A stretch of DNA of 26,003 nt from SG8-40 sp035528435 (GCA_035528435.1 DATKYN010000223.1:1-26003), one strand, 5' to 3'; shown: positions 16,513 to 23,807, numbered from the stretch's first letter. Notes: a model not told the origin generated them from the letters alone. Numbers and translations are program-made.

Positions 16513-17567
16513 TGAAACGGCTGCCACCGGGCAGGGTGATGATAGACCTCGAGAGCACTGAACTTGACGCCGGGGACCGCTTGCGCTTGCAGCATCCCGC
16601 CTGTGCAGGGGTCATTCTGTTTACCCGCAATTATCAGAACCCGGAACAGCTCCGCTCGCTTTGCGCCGAGATCAAGTCGCTTCGCGATCCCGCCCTGCTG
16701 ATCGCAGTTGACCATGAAGGCGGGCGTGTGCAGCGATTTCGCGATGGTTTCAGCCGGATACCGGCGATGCGCAGGTTCGGAGAGTTGTGGGACCGGGATC
16801 GTGACCAGGCCATCACTATCGCCCGTGATGCGGGTTACGTCATTGGCTCAGAATTGGGCGCCTGCGGGATCGATTTCAGTTTTGCCCCGGTCCTGGATAT
16901 CGACTACGGGTGCAGTACCGTCATCGGCGATCGCGCATTTCATTCGTCCAGCGAAGCGATAATCGAACTCGCACGCGCCTTTATCGCCGGCTTGAACAAA
17001 TGCGGAATGATCGCCGTCGGAAAACATTTCCCGGGGCATGGTGCCGTCACCGCCGATACGCATCATGATATTGCAGTCGATCACCGCGAATTGGCAGAGA
17101 TCGAACGCGCTGACCTTCTGCCATTTGTTGCCTTGTGCCGTCAGGACCTGGGGGGTGTCATGCCAGCCCATGTGGTGTACGACAGGGTGGATCCACAACC
17201 GGCCGGCTTCTCGAAATTCTGGTTGAGGGACATTCTGCGTGATCGTCTCCGTTTTTCGGGCATCATTTTCAGCGACGACCTGTCGATGCGCGGTGCAAGT
17301 ATCGCCGGAAATGCGCCGGCCCGGGCCGACGCGGCGATTGCCGCCGGATGCGACCTCGCGCTCGTGTGCAACGCACCCGATGACGCGAACGCGGTTCTTC
17401 ACACGATGCGCCGGACAGACAGCACGTTCGATACAGCGAGACTGCGATCGCTGTATCGACGACAACAGACTGCATCACGACGGCAGATCAATGAAGATGC
17501 CGATTACGTCGCTGCACGGCAGCGCGTTGCGGATCCGGGGTTGGGTGAACCCGGGCAGGTCGCCTGA
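16512..17567 (+). CDS. nagZ: Beta-N-acetylhexosaminidase NagZ
   Basis: Cytoplasmic glycoside hydrolase family 3 enzyme that removes GlcNAc from anhydro-muropeptides in peptidoglycan recycling; its product can influence AmpC-type beta-lactamase induction. 351 residues. Signatures: IAVDHEGGRVQRF (about 64-76), KHFPGHGAVTADTHHD (about 175-190, with the His/Asp loop used as general acid/base) and SDDLSMRGA with the nucleophile Asp (about 255-263). Its C-terminus carries a short Gln/Arg-rich tail. Start overlaps acpS stop by one base; ends 5 bp before the CDF transporter gene. Confidence 0.95.
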   Translation: MKRLPPGRVMIDLESTELDAGDRLRLQHPACAGVILFTRNYQNPEQLRSLCAEIKSLRDPALLIAVDHEGGRVQRFRDGFSRIPAMRRFGELWDRDRDQAITIARDAGYVIGSELGACGIDFSFAPVLDIDYGCSTVIGDRAFHSSSEAIIELARAFIAGLNKCGMIAVGKHFPGHGAVTADTHHDIAVDHRELAEIERADLLPFVALCRQDLGGVMPAHVVYDRVDPQPAGFSKFWLRDILRDRLRFSGIIFSDDLSMRGASIAGNAPARADAAIAAGCDLALVCNAPDDANAVLHTMRRTDSTFDTARLRSLYRRQQTASRRQINEDADYVAARQRVADPGLGEPGQVA

Positions 17568-17572
17568 TCACC

Positions 17573-18541
17573 ATGCAAATCCATCACGGACATCACCATC
17601 ACGGACATAACCACCACGGACATAACCACCACGGGCATCCAACCGGGCCCGGTTCGGAGCGCGGCTCCCGTGCCCTGATAGCCGGATTGTCGCTTACCCT
17701 GGTTTTTGCGGTGGTGGAACTGGCTGGCGGCTGGTGGTTCGGGTCACTCGCCCTGATGAGCGATTCGGGCCACATGTTTTCGGACTCGGCTGCCCTGATG
17801 ATTGCCCTTATTGCATCCAGGGTTGCGCGCAGACCACCAGGCGTCAAACACAGCTACGGCTTTGCCCGCGCGGAGATCATCGCAGCACTGTTGAACGGCC
17901 TGTTGTTGTTGGGCATTGTCATCATCATCGTTGTCGAGGCCATTCACCGGCTGTACCAGCCACAACCGGTTTCAGGGCTGGGCGTCATTGCCGTCGCACT
18001 GATCGGATTGCTCGTTAATCTCGCCGTACTGCACATCCTCGGTGGTGGCGAACACAATCTCAACACGCGTGCCGCGAGGCTGCATGTCCTCGGTGATTTG
18101 ATCGGCTCGGTTGCGGCACTGACCGCGGGTACGGTTGTTCTTGTATCAGGATGGTATCCAATTGACCCACTGCTTTCCTTCGTCATCAGCGCGCTGATTC
18201 TGATTTCGACGCTGCGCATTCTGCGCGAAGCATTGCATGTGCTCATGGAAGGGGTGCCACGCGAGATCAATCTCACCGATGTCGGCCGTGCGCTGGCGAC
18301 CATTACAGGTGTGAAGTCAGTGCACGATCTTCACGTTTGGACCATTGCATCGGGGCAGATTGCGCTGTCAGCGCATGTCGATGTCGATTCACTGGAGCAC
18401 TGGCCTGCAACGCTGGAGCGCATCCGCATTGCGGCACGCTCGCGTTTTGGTATTGAGCACGTGACCATCCAACCCGAACTCGCAGGGGGCATCAACGCCG
18501 ATCTGGAAGTAGATATACCGATCGTGCCCGACACGCGCTGA
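17573..18541 (+). CDS. Cation diffusion facilitator transporter with His-rich N-terminus (CzcD/ZitB-like)
   Basis: Inner-membrane metal/proton antiporter of the CDF family, probably exporting Zn2+ and possibly Co2+ or Cd2+. 322 residues: a His/Gly/Asn-rich cytoplasmic leader (residues 2-23), six hydrophobic segments (about 35-210), and a cytoplasmic C-terminal dimerisation domain (SVHDLHVWTIASGQIALSAH). The metal-site pairs are present: DSGHMFSDS in TM2 and HVLGDLIGS in TM5, each giving HxxxD. The His leader is made of an exact 15-base repeat and is a likely metal-loading element. It converges on efp with a 24-bp gap and lies just behind nagZ, to which it has no functional tie. Confidence 0.93.
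   Translation: MQIHHGHHHHGHNHHGHNHHGHPTGPGSERGSRALIAGLSLTLVFAVVELAGGWWFGSLALMSDSGHMFSDSAALMIALIASRVARRPPGVKHSYGFARAEIIAALLNGLLLLGIVIIIVVEAIHRLYQPQPVSGLGVIAVALIGLLVNLAVLHILGGGEHNLNTRAARLHVLGDLIGSVAALTAGTVVLVSGWYPIDPLLSFVISALILISTLRILREALHVLMEGVPREINLTDVGRALATITGVKSVHDLHVWTIASGQIALSAHVDVDSLEHWPATLERIRIAARSRFGIEHVTIQPELAGGINADLEVDIPIVPDTR
17585..17638 (+). repeat. 15-bp tandem repeat encoding His-rich leader of the CDF transporter
   Basis: A unit beginning CACGGACAT recurs at 17585, 17600, 17615 and (as CACGGGCAT) 17630, period 15 bases. The middle two units are identical. Each unit encodes five residues of the pattern His-Gly-His-(His/Asn)-His, so copy-number change would lengthen or shorten the metal-binding leader in frame. 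Confidence 0.85.
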
Positions 18542-18565
18542 CTGCGCGCGCCAACGTTCAGCGAA

Positions 18566-19135
18566 TCAGGAGGCCCGCTCCATGTATTCACCGCTATCGG
18601 TATTGACCTTGATTTTTTCGCCTTCGCTGACGAACTGCGGTACCTGCACCGTAATGCCGGTTTCTGTCTTTGCGGGCTTGTAGGATCCGGTTGCGGTTGC
18701 ACCCTTGATTCCGGGCTCGGTTTCGACGATGGTCAGTATCACCGAGGCAGGCAGTTCAATACCGATCGGGCGGTCACTGTGCATGTTGACGTTCACATCG
18801 ACGTTAGGGAGCAGATAACCCGCCTGGCCCTCGAGAAAATCGGCCGGCAGCGTTAGTTGTTCGTAGCTCTCCTTGTCCATGAAGACGTAGCTGTCGCCAT
18901 CCTGGTAGAGATACTGCATTTGGCGGGTTTCAACGAAAGCGCGATCAACTTTCTCGTCTGTCCGGATGCGCTCATTACGTTTGGTGCCGCTTTCGACATC
19001 TTTCATCTCAACTTGCATGAAGGCGCCACCGCGCCCGCCAACGTGAACGTGATAGGCCTTCACCACACGCCAGACACGTTTATCAAGTTCGATCAGGTTT
19101 CCAACCCGTATTTCGGTCGCAAGAGCTTTCGCCAC
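18566..19135 (-). CDS. efp: Elongation factor P with Arg at the modification-loop tip
   Basis: EF-P relieves ribosome stalling at polyproline. The three-domain layout is complete: N-terminal KOW-like domain (EIRVGNLIELDKRVWRVVKA), OB domain (LYQDGDSYVFMDKESYEQL), and C-terminal OB domain ending SEGEKIKVNTDSGEYMERA. I place the start at the GTG at 19133-19135 (189 residues), since the family begins about five residues before the RxGN motif; an ATG at 19186 would add 17 residues and run into the divergent UDG gene. The loop that usually reads PGKGxAF is GGRGGAF, so the modified Lys is replaced by Arg35 (codon CGC). The rest resembles the Lys-type, not the Arg-type (EarP) EF-P. Divergent from the UDG gene. 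Confidence 0.93.
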   Translation of the reverse strand: MAKALATEIRVGNLIELDKRVWRVVKAYHVHVGGRGGAFMQVEMKDVESGTKRNERIRTDEKVDRAFVETRQMQYLYQDGDSYVFMDKESYEQLTLPADFLEGQAGYLLPNVDVNVNMHSDRPIGIELPASVILTIVETEPGIKGATATGSYKPAKTETGITVQVPQFVSEGEKIKVNTDSGEYMERAS

Positions 19136-19180
19136 GATTTTCGTTATTTGTTCGTTTTTCGAAGAGCCGCATTTTACACT

Positions 19181-19870
19181 ATGCATATGGTGAAACTTGA
19201 TGCAGCCCAAACGTTCTCCCCCACATGCCGTTTATGCCCGCGACTGGCGAATTTCGTCCATGCCTCAGGGCAGAAGTACCCTGGCTATTACGCGAAGCCG
19301 GTGCCATCCTTCGGGGCAGCCCGACCGCGACTGCTGGTTGTCGGACTGGCGCCGGGGATGCACGGCGCCAATCGTACCGGGCGCCCATTTACAGGTGACC
19401 ACGCCGGATTGCTGTTGTACCGGACCTTGCATCGATTCGGATTCGCCACGGCTGACCAGTCGATCTCGGCTGACGACGGCTTGCAACTGATCGATTGCCG
19501 GATAACCAATGCCGTTCGCTGCGTGCCGCCCGAGAACAAGCCGACCACGCAGGAAGTGGTGATCTGCAATGCTTATCTTCGACAGGAACTGTTGGCACTC
19601 GATGCGACATCCGTCGTTCTGGCGCTGGGTAGCGTGGCACATCAAGCTATCCTGCGAGCACTGGAGCAAAAGCTGTCAGCCTATAAATTTGCGCATGCTG
19701 CACACCACGCCTTACCCGGCGGGCTGCAGCTGTTCGACAGTTATCACTGCTCGAGATACAACACACAAACGAAACGCCTGACAGAGGCCATGTTTCATTC
19801 CGTTTTCGCTTCGATCAGGCAACTCCTTGGCAATAACGCCGCCCCCAGCCAGGCCGACCAGAAGCGCTGA
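19181..19870 (+). CDS. Uracil-DNA glycosylase, family 5 (UDGb) type
   Basis: Removes uracil (and in studied family-5 enzymes other deaminated bases) from DNA. Motif 1 GLAPGMHGANRTGRPFTGD (about 55-73) lacks the catalytic Asp/Asn of families 1 and 4, which is the mark of UDGb, and the later motif is SYHCSRYNTQT. Four cysteines in the iron-sulfur pattern are visible: Cys16 and Cys19 (CRLC) and Cys114 and Cys129 (C-x14-C), so a 4Fe-4S cluster is likely. Start at ATG 19181 or 19187; no Shine-Dalgarno, and only about 45 bp separate it from the divergent efp start. uvrC follows 5 bp after its stop, forming a repair pair. Confidence 0.88.
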   Translation: MHMVKLDAAQTFSPTCRLCPRLANFVHASGQKYPGYYAKPVPSFGAARPRLLVVGLAPGMHGANRTGRPFTGDHAGLLLYRTLHRFGFATADQSISADDGLQLIDCRITNAVRCVPPENKPTTQEVVICNAYLRQELLALDATSVVLALGSVAHQAILRALEQKLSAYKFAHAAHHALPGGLQLFDSYHCSRYNTQTKRLTEAMFHSVFASIRQLLGNNAAPSQADQKR

Positions 19871-19875
19871 GAACG

Positions 19876-21735
19876 ATGTCGGACATGGTTGATCAATCTT
19901 GCGGACAAGATCACGGCGACCGACCGGAGGCATTCGATGGTGCTGCCGTTGCAAGGGGCCTGCCTAACCTGCCAGGCGTGTACCGGATGCTCGATGCAGG
20001 CGGAGACGTCCTCTATGTCGGCAAGGCAAAGGACCTGAGGAAGCGCGTTGCGTCCTACTTTCACAAGGCTGCCTCCATTTCGCCGCGCATTCAGTTAATG
20101 CTGCGACAGGTATCGGCTCTGGAAACGACGGCAACACGGTCAGAGGCAGAGGCCTTACTGCTTGAAAACAACTTAATAAAATCTTTAAATCCGCGCTATA
20201 ACATACTGTATAGAGATGATAAATCATATCCGTACCTGATGCTTAGCGGCCATAATTTCCCGCGCCTGGGCTTTTATCGCGGATCGCTGGACCAACAGCA
20301 CCGTTACTTCGGCCCCTTCTCCAGCGCCGGTGCCGTACGCGAAAGCATCCACCTGATGCAGAAGGTATTTCGCCTGCGGACCTGCGAGGACAGCGTTTTC
20401 TCGAACCGTTCACGCCCCTGCCTGCTGTACCAGATCCGGCGCTGTTCCGGTCCATGTGTCGGGTTAATCGAGCGCACTGATTATGAAGATGACGTGCGCA
20501 ACGCAACTCTGTTCCTGCAAGGGCGTGAAAGCGAGGCGGTAACCCGCCTGGAACAGCGCATGGATGAAGCTTCGGCGAACCAGCACTACGAAATGGCAGC
20601 GGTACTGAGAGATCAGATTCGGGCACTGTCAAAGGTCCGGGAAACACAATTCGTATCCAGCAATACCGGCGTTATCAACGCCGACGTCGTGGCGCTTTCG
20701 ACAGCCGGTGGAGTGCTATGCGTGAATCTGGTAATGATCCGGGGTGGTATTCACCGCGGTGACAAAAGCTTCTTTCCGCAAAATGCCCGCGAACACGATG
20801 AAGAAGAGGCATTGGAGGCGTTTCTGGCGCAACACTATCTGTCGCGCGAAGTACCATCATTGGTAGTTGTTAATCGCGGGATTGATACCGTGTTGCTGGA
20901 GCAGATGCTGTCCGATCAGTCGGGTCACAAGGTGCAGATTCGCAGCAATCCGAGCGGCGAACGCCGGGTGTGGTCGCGCATGGCCGAAAAGAACGCTGAA
21001 CTGGCCATTGCACAGAGGTTAAACGCCCATGCGACCCAGGAAGCGCGCCTGAGCAGTCTGCAGGCCCTCCTGGGGCTGCCTGACACCATTCAGCGCATCG
21101 AGTGCTTCGATATCAGTCATACAATGGGGGAGGCCACGGTGGCCTCGTGCGTGGTCTACGATCGCGCGGCGATGCAGCCGGGCGAATACAGGCGATTCAA
21201 CATTTCCGGAATTGAACCGGGTGATGATTACGCGGCCATGCGTCAGGCGCTGGATCGGCGTTACCGGCGGCTTGTCGAAGGTGAGGGTAAGATGCCCGAT
21301 CTGCTGCTGATCGACGGCGGCAAGGGGCAGGTTTCGGTTGCGACGCAGGTTCTGGCCGAATTGGGCGTTGACGGAGTGATTGCGATTGGCGTGGCGAAAG
21401 GTGAAGAACGCAAGCCGGGGCTGGAGCAATTGGTTCTGCCGCAGCGAAACGTGATCGTTCGGCTGGATTCGAATGCACCCGGGCTGCACCTGATCCAGCA
21501 AATCCGGGATGAGGCCCACCGGTTCGCGATTCAAGGCCATCGCAAACAGCGAGGCAAGGCGCGCACACGCTCGACGCTGGAGAATATCGAAGGGGTAGGT
21601 GCCAAACGCCGGCAGCGACTGCTAATGAGATTTGGCGGTTTGAAAGAAGTTGTTTCTGCCAGCGTTGAGGAACTCGCCCAGGTAGAAGGAATCAGCCGTG
21701 AACTCGCGGAACGAATTTACAAGCAATTACACTGA
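19876..21735 (+). CDS. uvrC: UvrABC system protein C
   Basis: Dual-incision endonuclease of nucleotide excision repair. 619 residues with all parts: GIY-YIG nuclease domain (about 28-105; PGVYRMLDAGGDVLYVGKAK) for the 3' cut, UVR/UvrB-binding motif (EQRMDEASANQHYEMAAVLR, about 216-235), RNase H-like domain for the 5' cut (ECFDISHTMGEATVASCVVY; LLLIDGGKGQ), and a C-terminal (HhH)2 domain (NIEGVGAKRRQRLLMRFGG). The N-terminus has about 20 extra residues before the nuclease domain. pgsA starts 9 bp after its stop, the conserved gamma/beta arrangement. Confidence 0.98.
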   Translation: MSDMVDQSCGQDHGDRPEAFDGAAVARGLPNLPGVYRMLDAGGDVLYVGKAKDLRKRVASYFHKAASISPRIQLMLRQVSALETTATRSEAEALLLENNLIKSLNPRYNILYRDDKSYPYLMLSGHNFPRLGFYRGSLDQQHRYFGPFSSAGAVRESIHLMQKVFRLRTCEDSVFSNRSRPCLLYQIRRCSGPCVGLIERTDYEDDVRNATLFLQGRESEAVTRLEQRMDEASANQHYEMAAVLRDQIRALSKVRETQFVSSNTGVINADVVALSTAGGVLCVNLVMIRGGIHRGDKSFFPQNAREHDEEEALEAFLAQHYLSREVPSLVVVNRGIDTVLLEQMLSDQSGHKVQIRSNPSGERRVWSRMAEKNAELAIAQRLNAHATQEARLSSLQALLGLPDTIQRIECFDISHTMGEATVASCVVYDRAAMQPGEYRRFNISGIEPGDDYAAMRQALDRRYRRLVEGEGKMPDLLLIDGGKGQVSVATQVLAELGVDGVIAIGVAKGEERKPGLEQLVLPQRNVIVRLDSNAPGLHLIQQIRDEAHRFAIQGHRKQRGKARTRSTLENIEGVGAKRRQRLLMRFGGLKEVVSASVEELAQVEGISRELAERIYKQLH

Positions 21736-21744
21736 CATCTGAAC

Positions 21745-22317
21745 ATGGGTCTGAATCTTCCAAATCTACTGACCTGGGGGCGTATCCTGCTGATCCCTCT
21801 GCTGTTAATCGTGTACTACCTTCCAGAGCGATGGATTGCGGATCATGGGCAGAATGTCATCGCAGCGGGCATTTTCGCTCTCGCGGCCATCACGGACTGG
21901 CTCGACGGTTATCTGGCGCGCTCCCTGAAACAAACATCGGCCTTTGGTGCATTTCTGGATCCCGTCGCCGACAAGTTGATGGTGGCTACCGCGCTTTTGC
22001 TTCTGGTGGCGCTGGATAACGTGCCGGCGTTTATCGCCGCGATCATCATCGGCCGTGAGATCGCAATCTCGGCACTTCGCGAGTGGATGGCAAAGCTCGG
22101 GGAGAGCCGCAGCGTAGCCGTATCCTTTATCGGCAAGCTGAAAACGACCGCCCAAATGATCGCGATCCTGCTGCTGCTGTACAACGATCCAATCGGTTTC
22201 CTTGACACTCATCTGGCCGGCACCTGGCTGATTTACGTCGCCGCAATATTGACCTTGTGGTCGATGGTGTATTACCTGCGCAAAGCAGCGCCAATGGTGC
22301 GTGAAGCGATGAAGTAG
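21745..22317 (+). CDS. pgsA: CDP-diacylglycerol--glycerol-3-phosphate 3-phosphatidyltransferase
   Basis: Makes phosphatidylglycerophosphate, the committed step to phosphatidylglycerol and cardiolipin, in the inner membrane. 190 residues, typical length. The CDP-alcohol phosphotransferase signature is intact in the segment DWLDGYLARSLKQTSAFGAF followed by LDPVADK (D-x2-DG-x-AR-x8-G-x3-D-x3-D, about residues 52-78). Hydrophobic segments occur at about 5-25, 33-50, 84-103 and 160-180. It begins NLPNLLTWGRILLIPLLL, the standard start. Followed by the tRNA-Gly/Cys/Leu cluster, as in E. coli. Confidence 0.96.
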   Translation: MGLNLPNLLTWGRILLIPLLLIVYYLPERWIADHGQNVIAAGIFALAAITDWLDGYLARSLKQTSAFGAFLDPVADKLMVATALLLLVALDNVPAFIAAIIIGREIAISALREWMAKLGESRSVAVSFIGKLKTTAQMIAILLLLYNDPIGFLDTHLAGTWLIYVAAILTLWSMVYYLRKAAPMVREAMK

Positions 22318-22367
22318 GCCAGGAACCCATGATTGGCTCAAGTGCATATTCAAGTGATTGTGTTTCC

Positions 22368-22395
22368 TTGACAAAACAGGTGCCGGCCCTATAAT
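22368..22395 (+). promoter_or_regulatory. Consensus sigma-70 promoter of tRNA-Gly
   Basis: TTGACA (22368-22373) and TATAAT (22390-22395) are both exact consensus boxes with a 16-base spacer. The expected start of transcription, near 22402, lies just before the tRNA at 22409. The GC-rich ccggccc block before the -10 box and the start region are typical of strong stable-RNA promoters. Confidence 0.85.
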
Positions 22396-22408
22396 TCCGC
22401 TTCCTCCT

Positions 22409-22484
22409 GCGGGAATAGCTCAGTTGGTAGAGCGCAACCTTGCCAAGGTTGAGGTCGCGAGTTCGAGACTCGTTTCCCGCTCCA
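22409..22484 (+). tRNA. tRNA-Gly(GCC)
   Basis: Full cloverleaf, 76 nt: acceptor GCGGGAA/TTCCCGC, D-arm GCTC...GAGC, anticodon stem CAACC/GGTTG with loop TTGCCAA (anticodon GCC at 22442-22444), T-arm with TTCGAGA loop, discriminator T and encoded CCA at 22482-22484. First gene of the Gly-Cys-Leu cluster behind pgsA. Confidence 0.97.
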
Positions 22485-22492
22485 GATTCCAT

Positions 22493-22550
22493 AGGGAAAA
22501 TGGACTCGAGTAATGGCCCTCAGTGGCCGTTCCGGACCGTTTTCCCTTTT
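22493..22550 (+). terminator. Long stem-loop with T-run after tRNA-Gly
   Basis: AGGGAAAATGG (22493-22503) pairs with CCGTTTTCCCT (22537-22547) over 11 positions (one T-G wobble) and is followed by a TTTT tract at 22547-22550. The 33-base loop holds smaller self-complementary segments (ACTCGAGT and GGCC...GGCC). It may terminate tRNA-Gly transcription or be a processing/attenuation structure in a Gly-Cys transcript. Confidence 0.5.
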
Positions 22551-22624
22551 CAGTTTCGCCAGCGGCCCGATAGCATAATGCCGCCGGCAGCGATTTTGCA
22601 GTAGCAGCACGGTTGGCGCTGCAT

Positions 22625-22698
22625 GGCGGGATGGCAGAGTGGTTATGCAGCGGCCTGCAAAGCCGTGGACGCCGGTTCGATTCCGACTCCCGCCTCCA
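22625..22698 (+). tRNA. tRNA-Cys(GCA)
   Basis: 74 nt: acceptor GGCGGGA/TCCCGCC, anticodon stem GCGGC/GCCGT with loop CTGCAAA (anticodon GCA at 22657-22659), TTCGATT T-loop, discriminator T as expected for Cys, and encoded CCA at 22696-22698. The T-stem (22671-22675 with 22683-22687) carries one C-A mismatch (22672/22686), otherwise normal. 140 bp after tRNA-Gly. Confidence 0.93.
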
Positions 22699-22705
22699 AC
22701 TTTTT

Positions 22706-22726
22706 CCTGTCGCATTCTGCGACAGG
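22706..22726 (+). other. Perfect 9-bp stem-loop directly after tRNA-Cys
   Basis: CCTGTCGCA (22706-22714) and TGCGACAGG (22718-22726) are exact reverse complements around TTC, beginning 8 bases after the tRNA CCA end. A T5 run precedes it rather than follows it, so it is not a standard terminator for either strand. It may act as a 3' trailer structure. The next 268 bp (22727-22994) hold no gene I can support; a weak promoter candidate (TTGGAG at 22841, CATAAT at 22862) could serve the repeat gene. Confidence 0.5.
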
Positions 22727-22994
22727 GTGGTGCCAGAGGCATCCATCAACACCACGCATTGACCCAATATGGGCGCCATGCGCTTTTTGCGCGGGCGGAC
22801 ACGCCGGGATTTTGTGCCTTGTTTGTCGTGTCAAACGCCTTTGGAGTGATTTCTTCCAGGCCATAATCGGCAGATTCGCGCCCCCGGTTTATCGGCAGCA
22901 TGCGGGAGAGCTGGACCCTGCCGGTGGAACCCAACGAATAATCGCAGCAAGCGATGACATGACAAAAATGCTTCTTCGCAGCCGGAGTATCGCG

Positions 22995-23531
22995 ATGCGC
23001 AACGTCGTCTTATCCGCCCTCGCTATTGTCAGCCTGGTAGATAGCGGAGCCAGTCGTGCCACGGACCCGGCTCCGGCCTTGCGCTACGACACAGCGGGTA
23101 CGAGCCAGGAGTGTCTAAGGGGCTTCGTACGCTCCGGCACCGTCTGTGTGAAAGTACTGGCACCTTCGAATGCAAAGCTCAACGTATTCGGCAACGACTT
23201 TGTGTGTGACCCGGGCTACAAGCGGTATGGAAAAATCTGCAGGCCTGTGAATATCCCACCCAACGCGGGGTTGGACTTGCCCGGGAATGACTGGCTGTGC
23301 AATCCCGGCTATCGGCGTTCCGGTTCAGGCTGTGTGCCACTTCGCAACCGGGAAAATGCACGCGTTAATGTTCTCGGAAACGACTGGGATTGCGATCCGG
23401 GCTATCGCCGCTCGGGGTCGATGTGCGTAGCCATTCGGGTACCGCCGAACGCGCGCCTGAACAGTTTTGGCACCGGCTGGGAATGTCGGCCGGGCTACCG
23501 CCGCCTGGGGGCACGGTGCGAGATGTATTAG
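22995..23531 (+). CDS. Predicted secreted protein of 31-residue Cys-containing tandem repeats, unrecognised
   Basis: I do not recognise a family. The start at ATG 22995 has a GGAG 7 bases upstream and gives 178 residues with a signal peptide (about 1-23, ending SRA, mature from TDPAP); in-frame ATGs at 22959 and 22968 are alternatives. The mature part is four full copies plus a partial fifth of a 31-residue unit with Cys at positions 1 and 12, the pattern C-x-P-G-Y-x-R-x-G-x-x-C, then N-A at 20-21 and G-N-D-W at 27-30. Two Cys per unit suggest one disulfide each, loosely like EGF or other small cystine-stabilised modules, in the periplasm or outside the cell. No lipobox, membrane anchor or PEP-CTERM tail is seen (it ends RCEMY). 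It sits between tRNA-Cys and tRNA-Leu, normally adjacent. Confidence 0.75.
   Translation: MRNVVLSALAIVSLVDSGASRATDPAPALRYDTAGTSQECLRGFVRSGTVCVKVLAPSNAKLNVFGNDFVCDPGYKRYGKICRPVNIPPNAGLDLPGNDWLCNPGYRRSGSGCVPLRNRENARVNVLGNDWDCDPGYRRSGSMCVAIRVPPNARLNSFGTGWECRPGYRRLGARCEMY
23112..23531 (+). repeat. 93-bp tandem repeat array within the Cys-repeat gene
   Basis: Period of exactly 93 bases (31 codons), with units starting at the Cys codons at 23112, 23205, 23298, 23391 and a partial unit at 23484. Similarity is much clearer at protein than at base level (GYRRSG twice, GNDW twice), so the duplications are not recent. Units 3 and 4 are the most alike. Confidence 0.85.
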
Positions 23532-23722
23532 CAACCGGGAAAACTGCAGCCGTTTGGCGGTACGAATCATCCGGAATCCACGGATGGGCACATAGCACTC
23601 GTTCAAGCATTGGCGGTTACAATTCCACTGCCCCGTACGTTGCAATTTGAATGTCCATCACCGGACGTCATGCGGTATGGGATTCGATGATGCACCGTTC
23701 CAACGGCTAATCGTCGACCACC

Positions 23723-23807
23723 GCCCGGGTGGCGAAATTGGTAGACGCACGGGACTTAAAATCCCGGGCCGCAAGGCGTGCGGGTTCGACTCCCGCCCTG
23801 GGCACCA
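23723..23807 (+). tRNA. tRNA-Leu(TAA)
   Basis: 85 nt with the long variable arm of class II tRNAs: acceptor GCCCGGG/CCTGGGC (one G-T pair), anticodon stem CGGGA/TCCCG with loop CTTAAAA (anticodon TAA at 23757-23759), T-arm with GGGTTCGACTCCC, discriminator A and encoded CCA at 23805-23807. It lies over 1 kb from tRNA-Cys because of the inserted repeat gene. The 191 bp before it show no convincing promoter, and the 254 bp after it (23808-24061) hold no gene that I can support. Confidence 0.97.

Noticed and set aside
19727..19765. HCSRYNTQT in the glycosylase instead of the HPSxxN form known from Thermus UDGb
   Set aside because: The Pro-to-Cys form is, to my knowledge, common in proteobacterial family-5 enzymes, and four other Cys already fit the iron-sulfur pattern.
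22389..22864. Long open frames on the minus strand across tRNA-Gly and tRNA-Cys
   Set aside because: They are antisense to tRNA genes, have no recognisable domains or ribosome sites, and arise from the stop-free composition of the region.
22623..22994. Upstream extension of the Cys-repeat frame into tRNA-Cys
   Set aside because: The extension would translate the tRNA; a signal peptide and GGAG ribosome site support a start at 22995.
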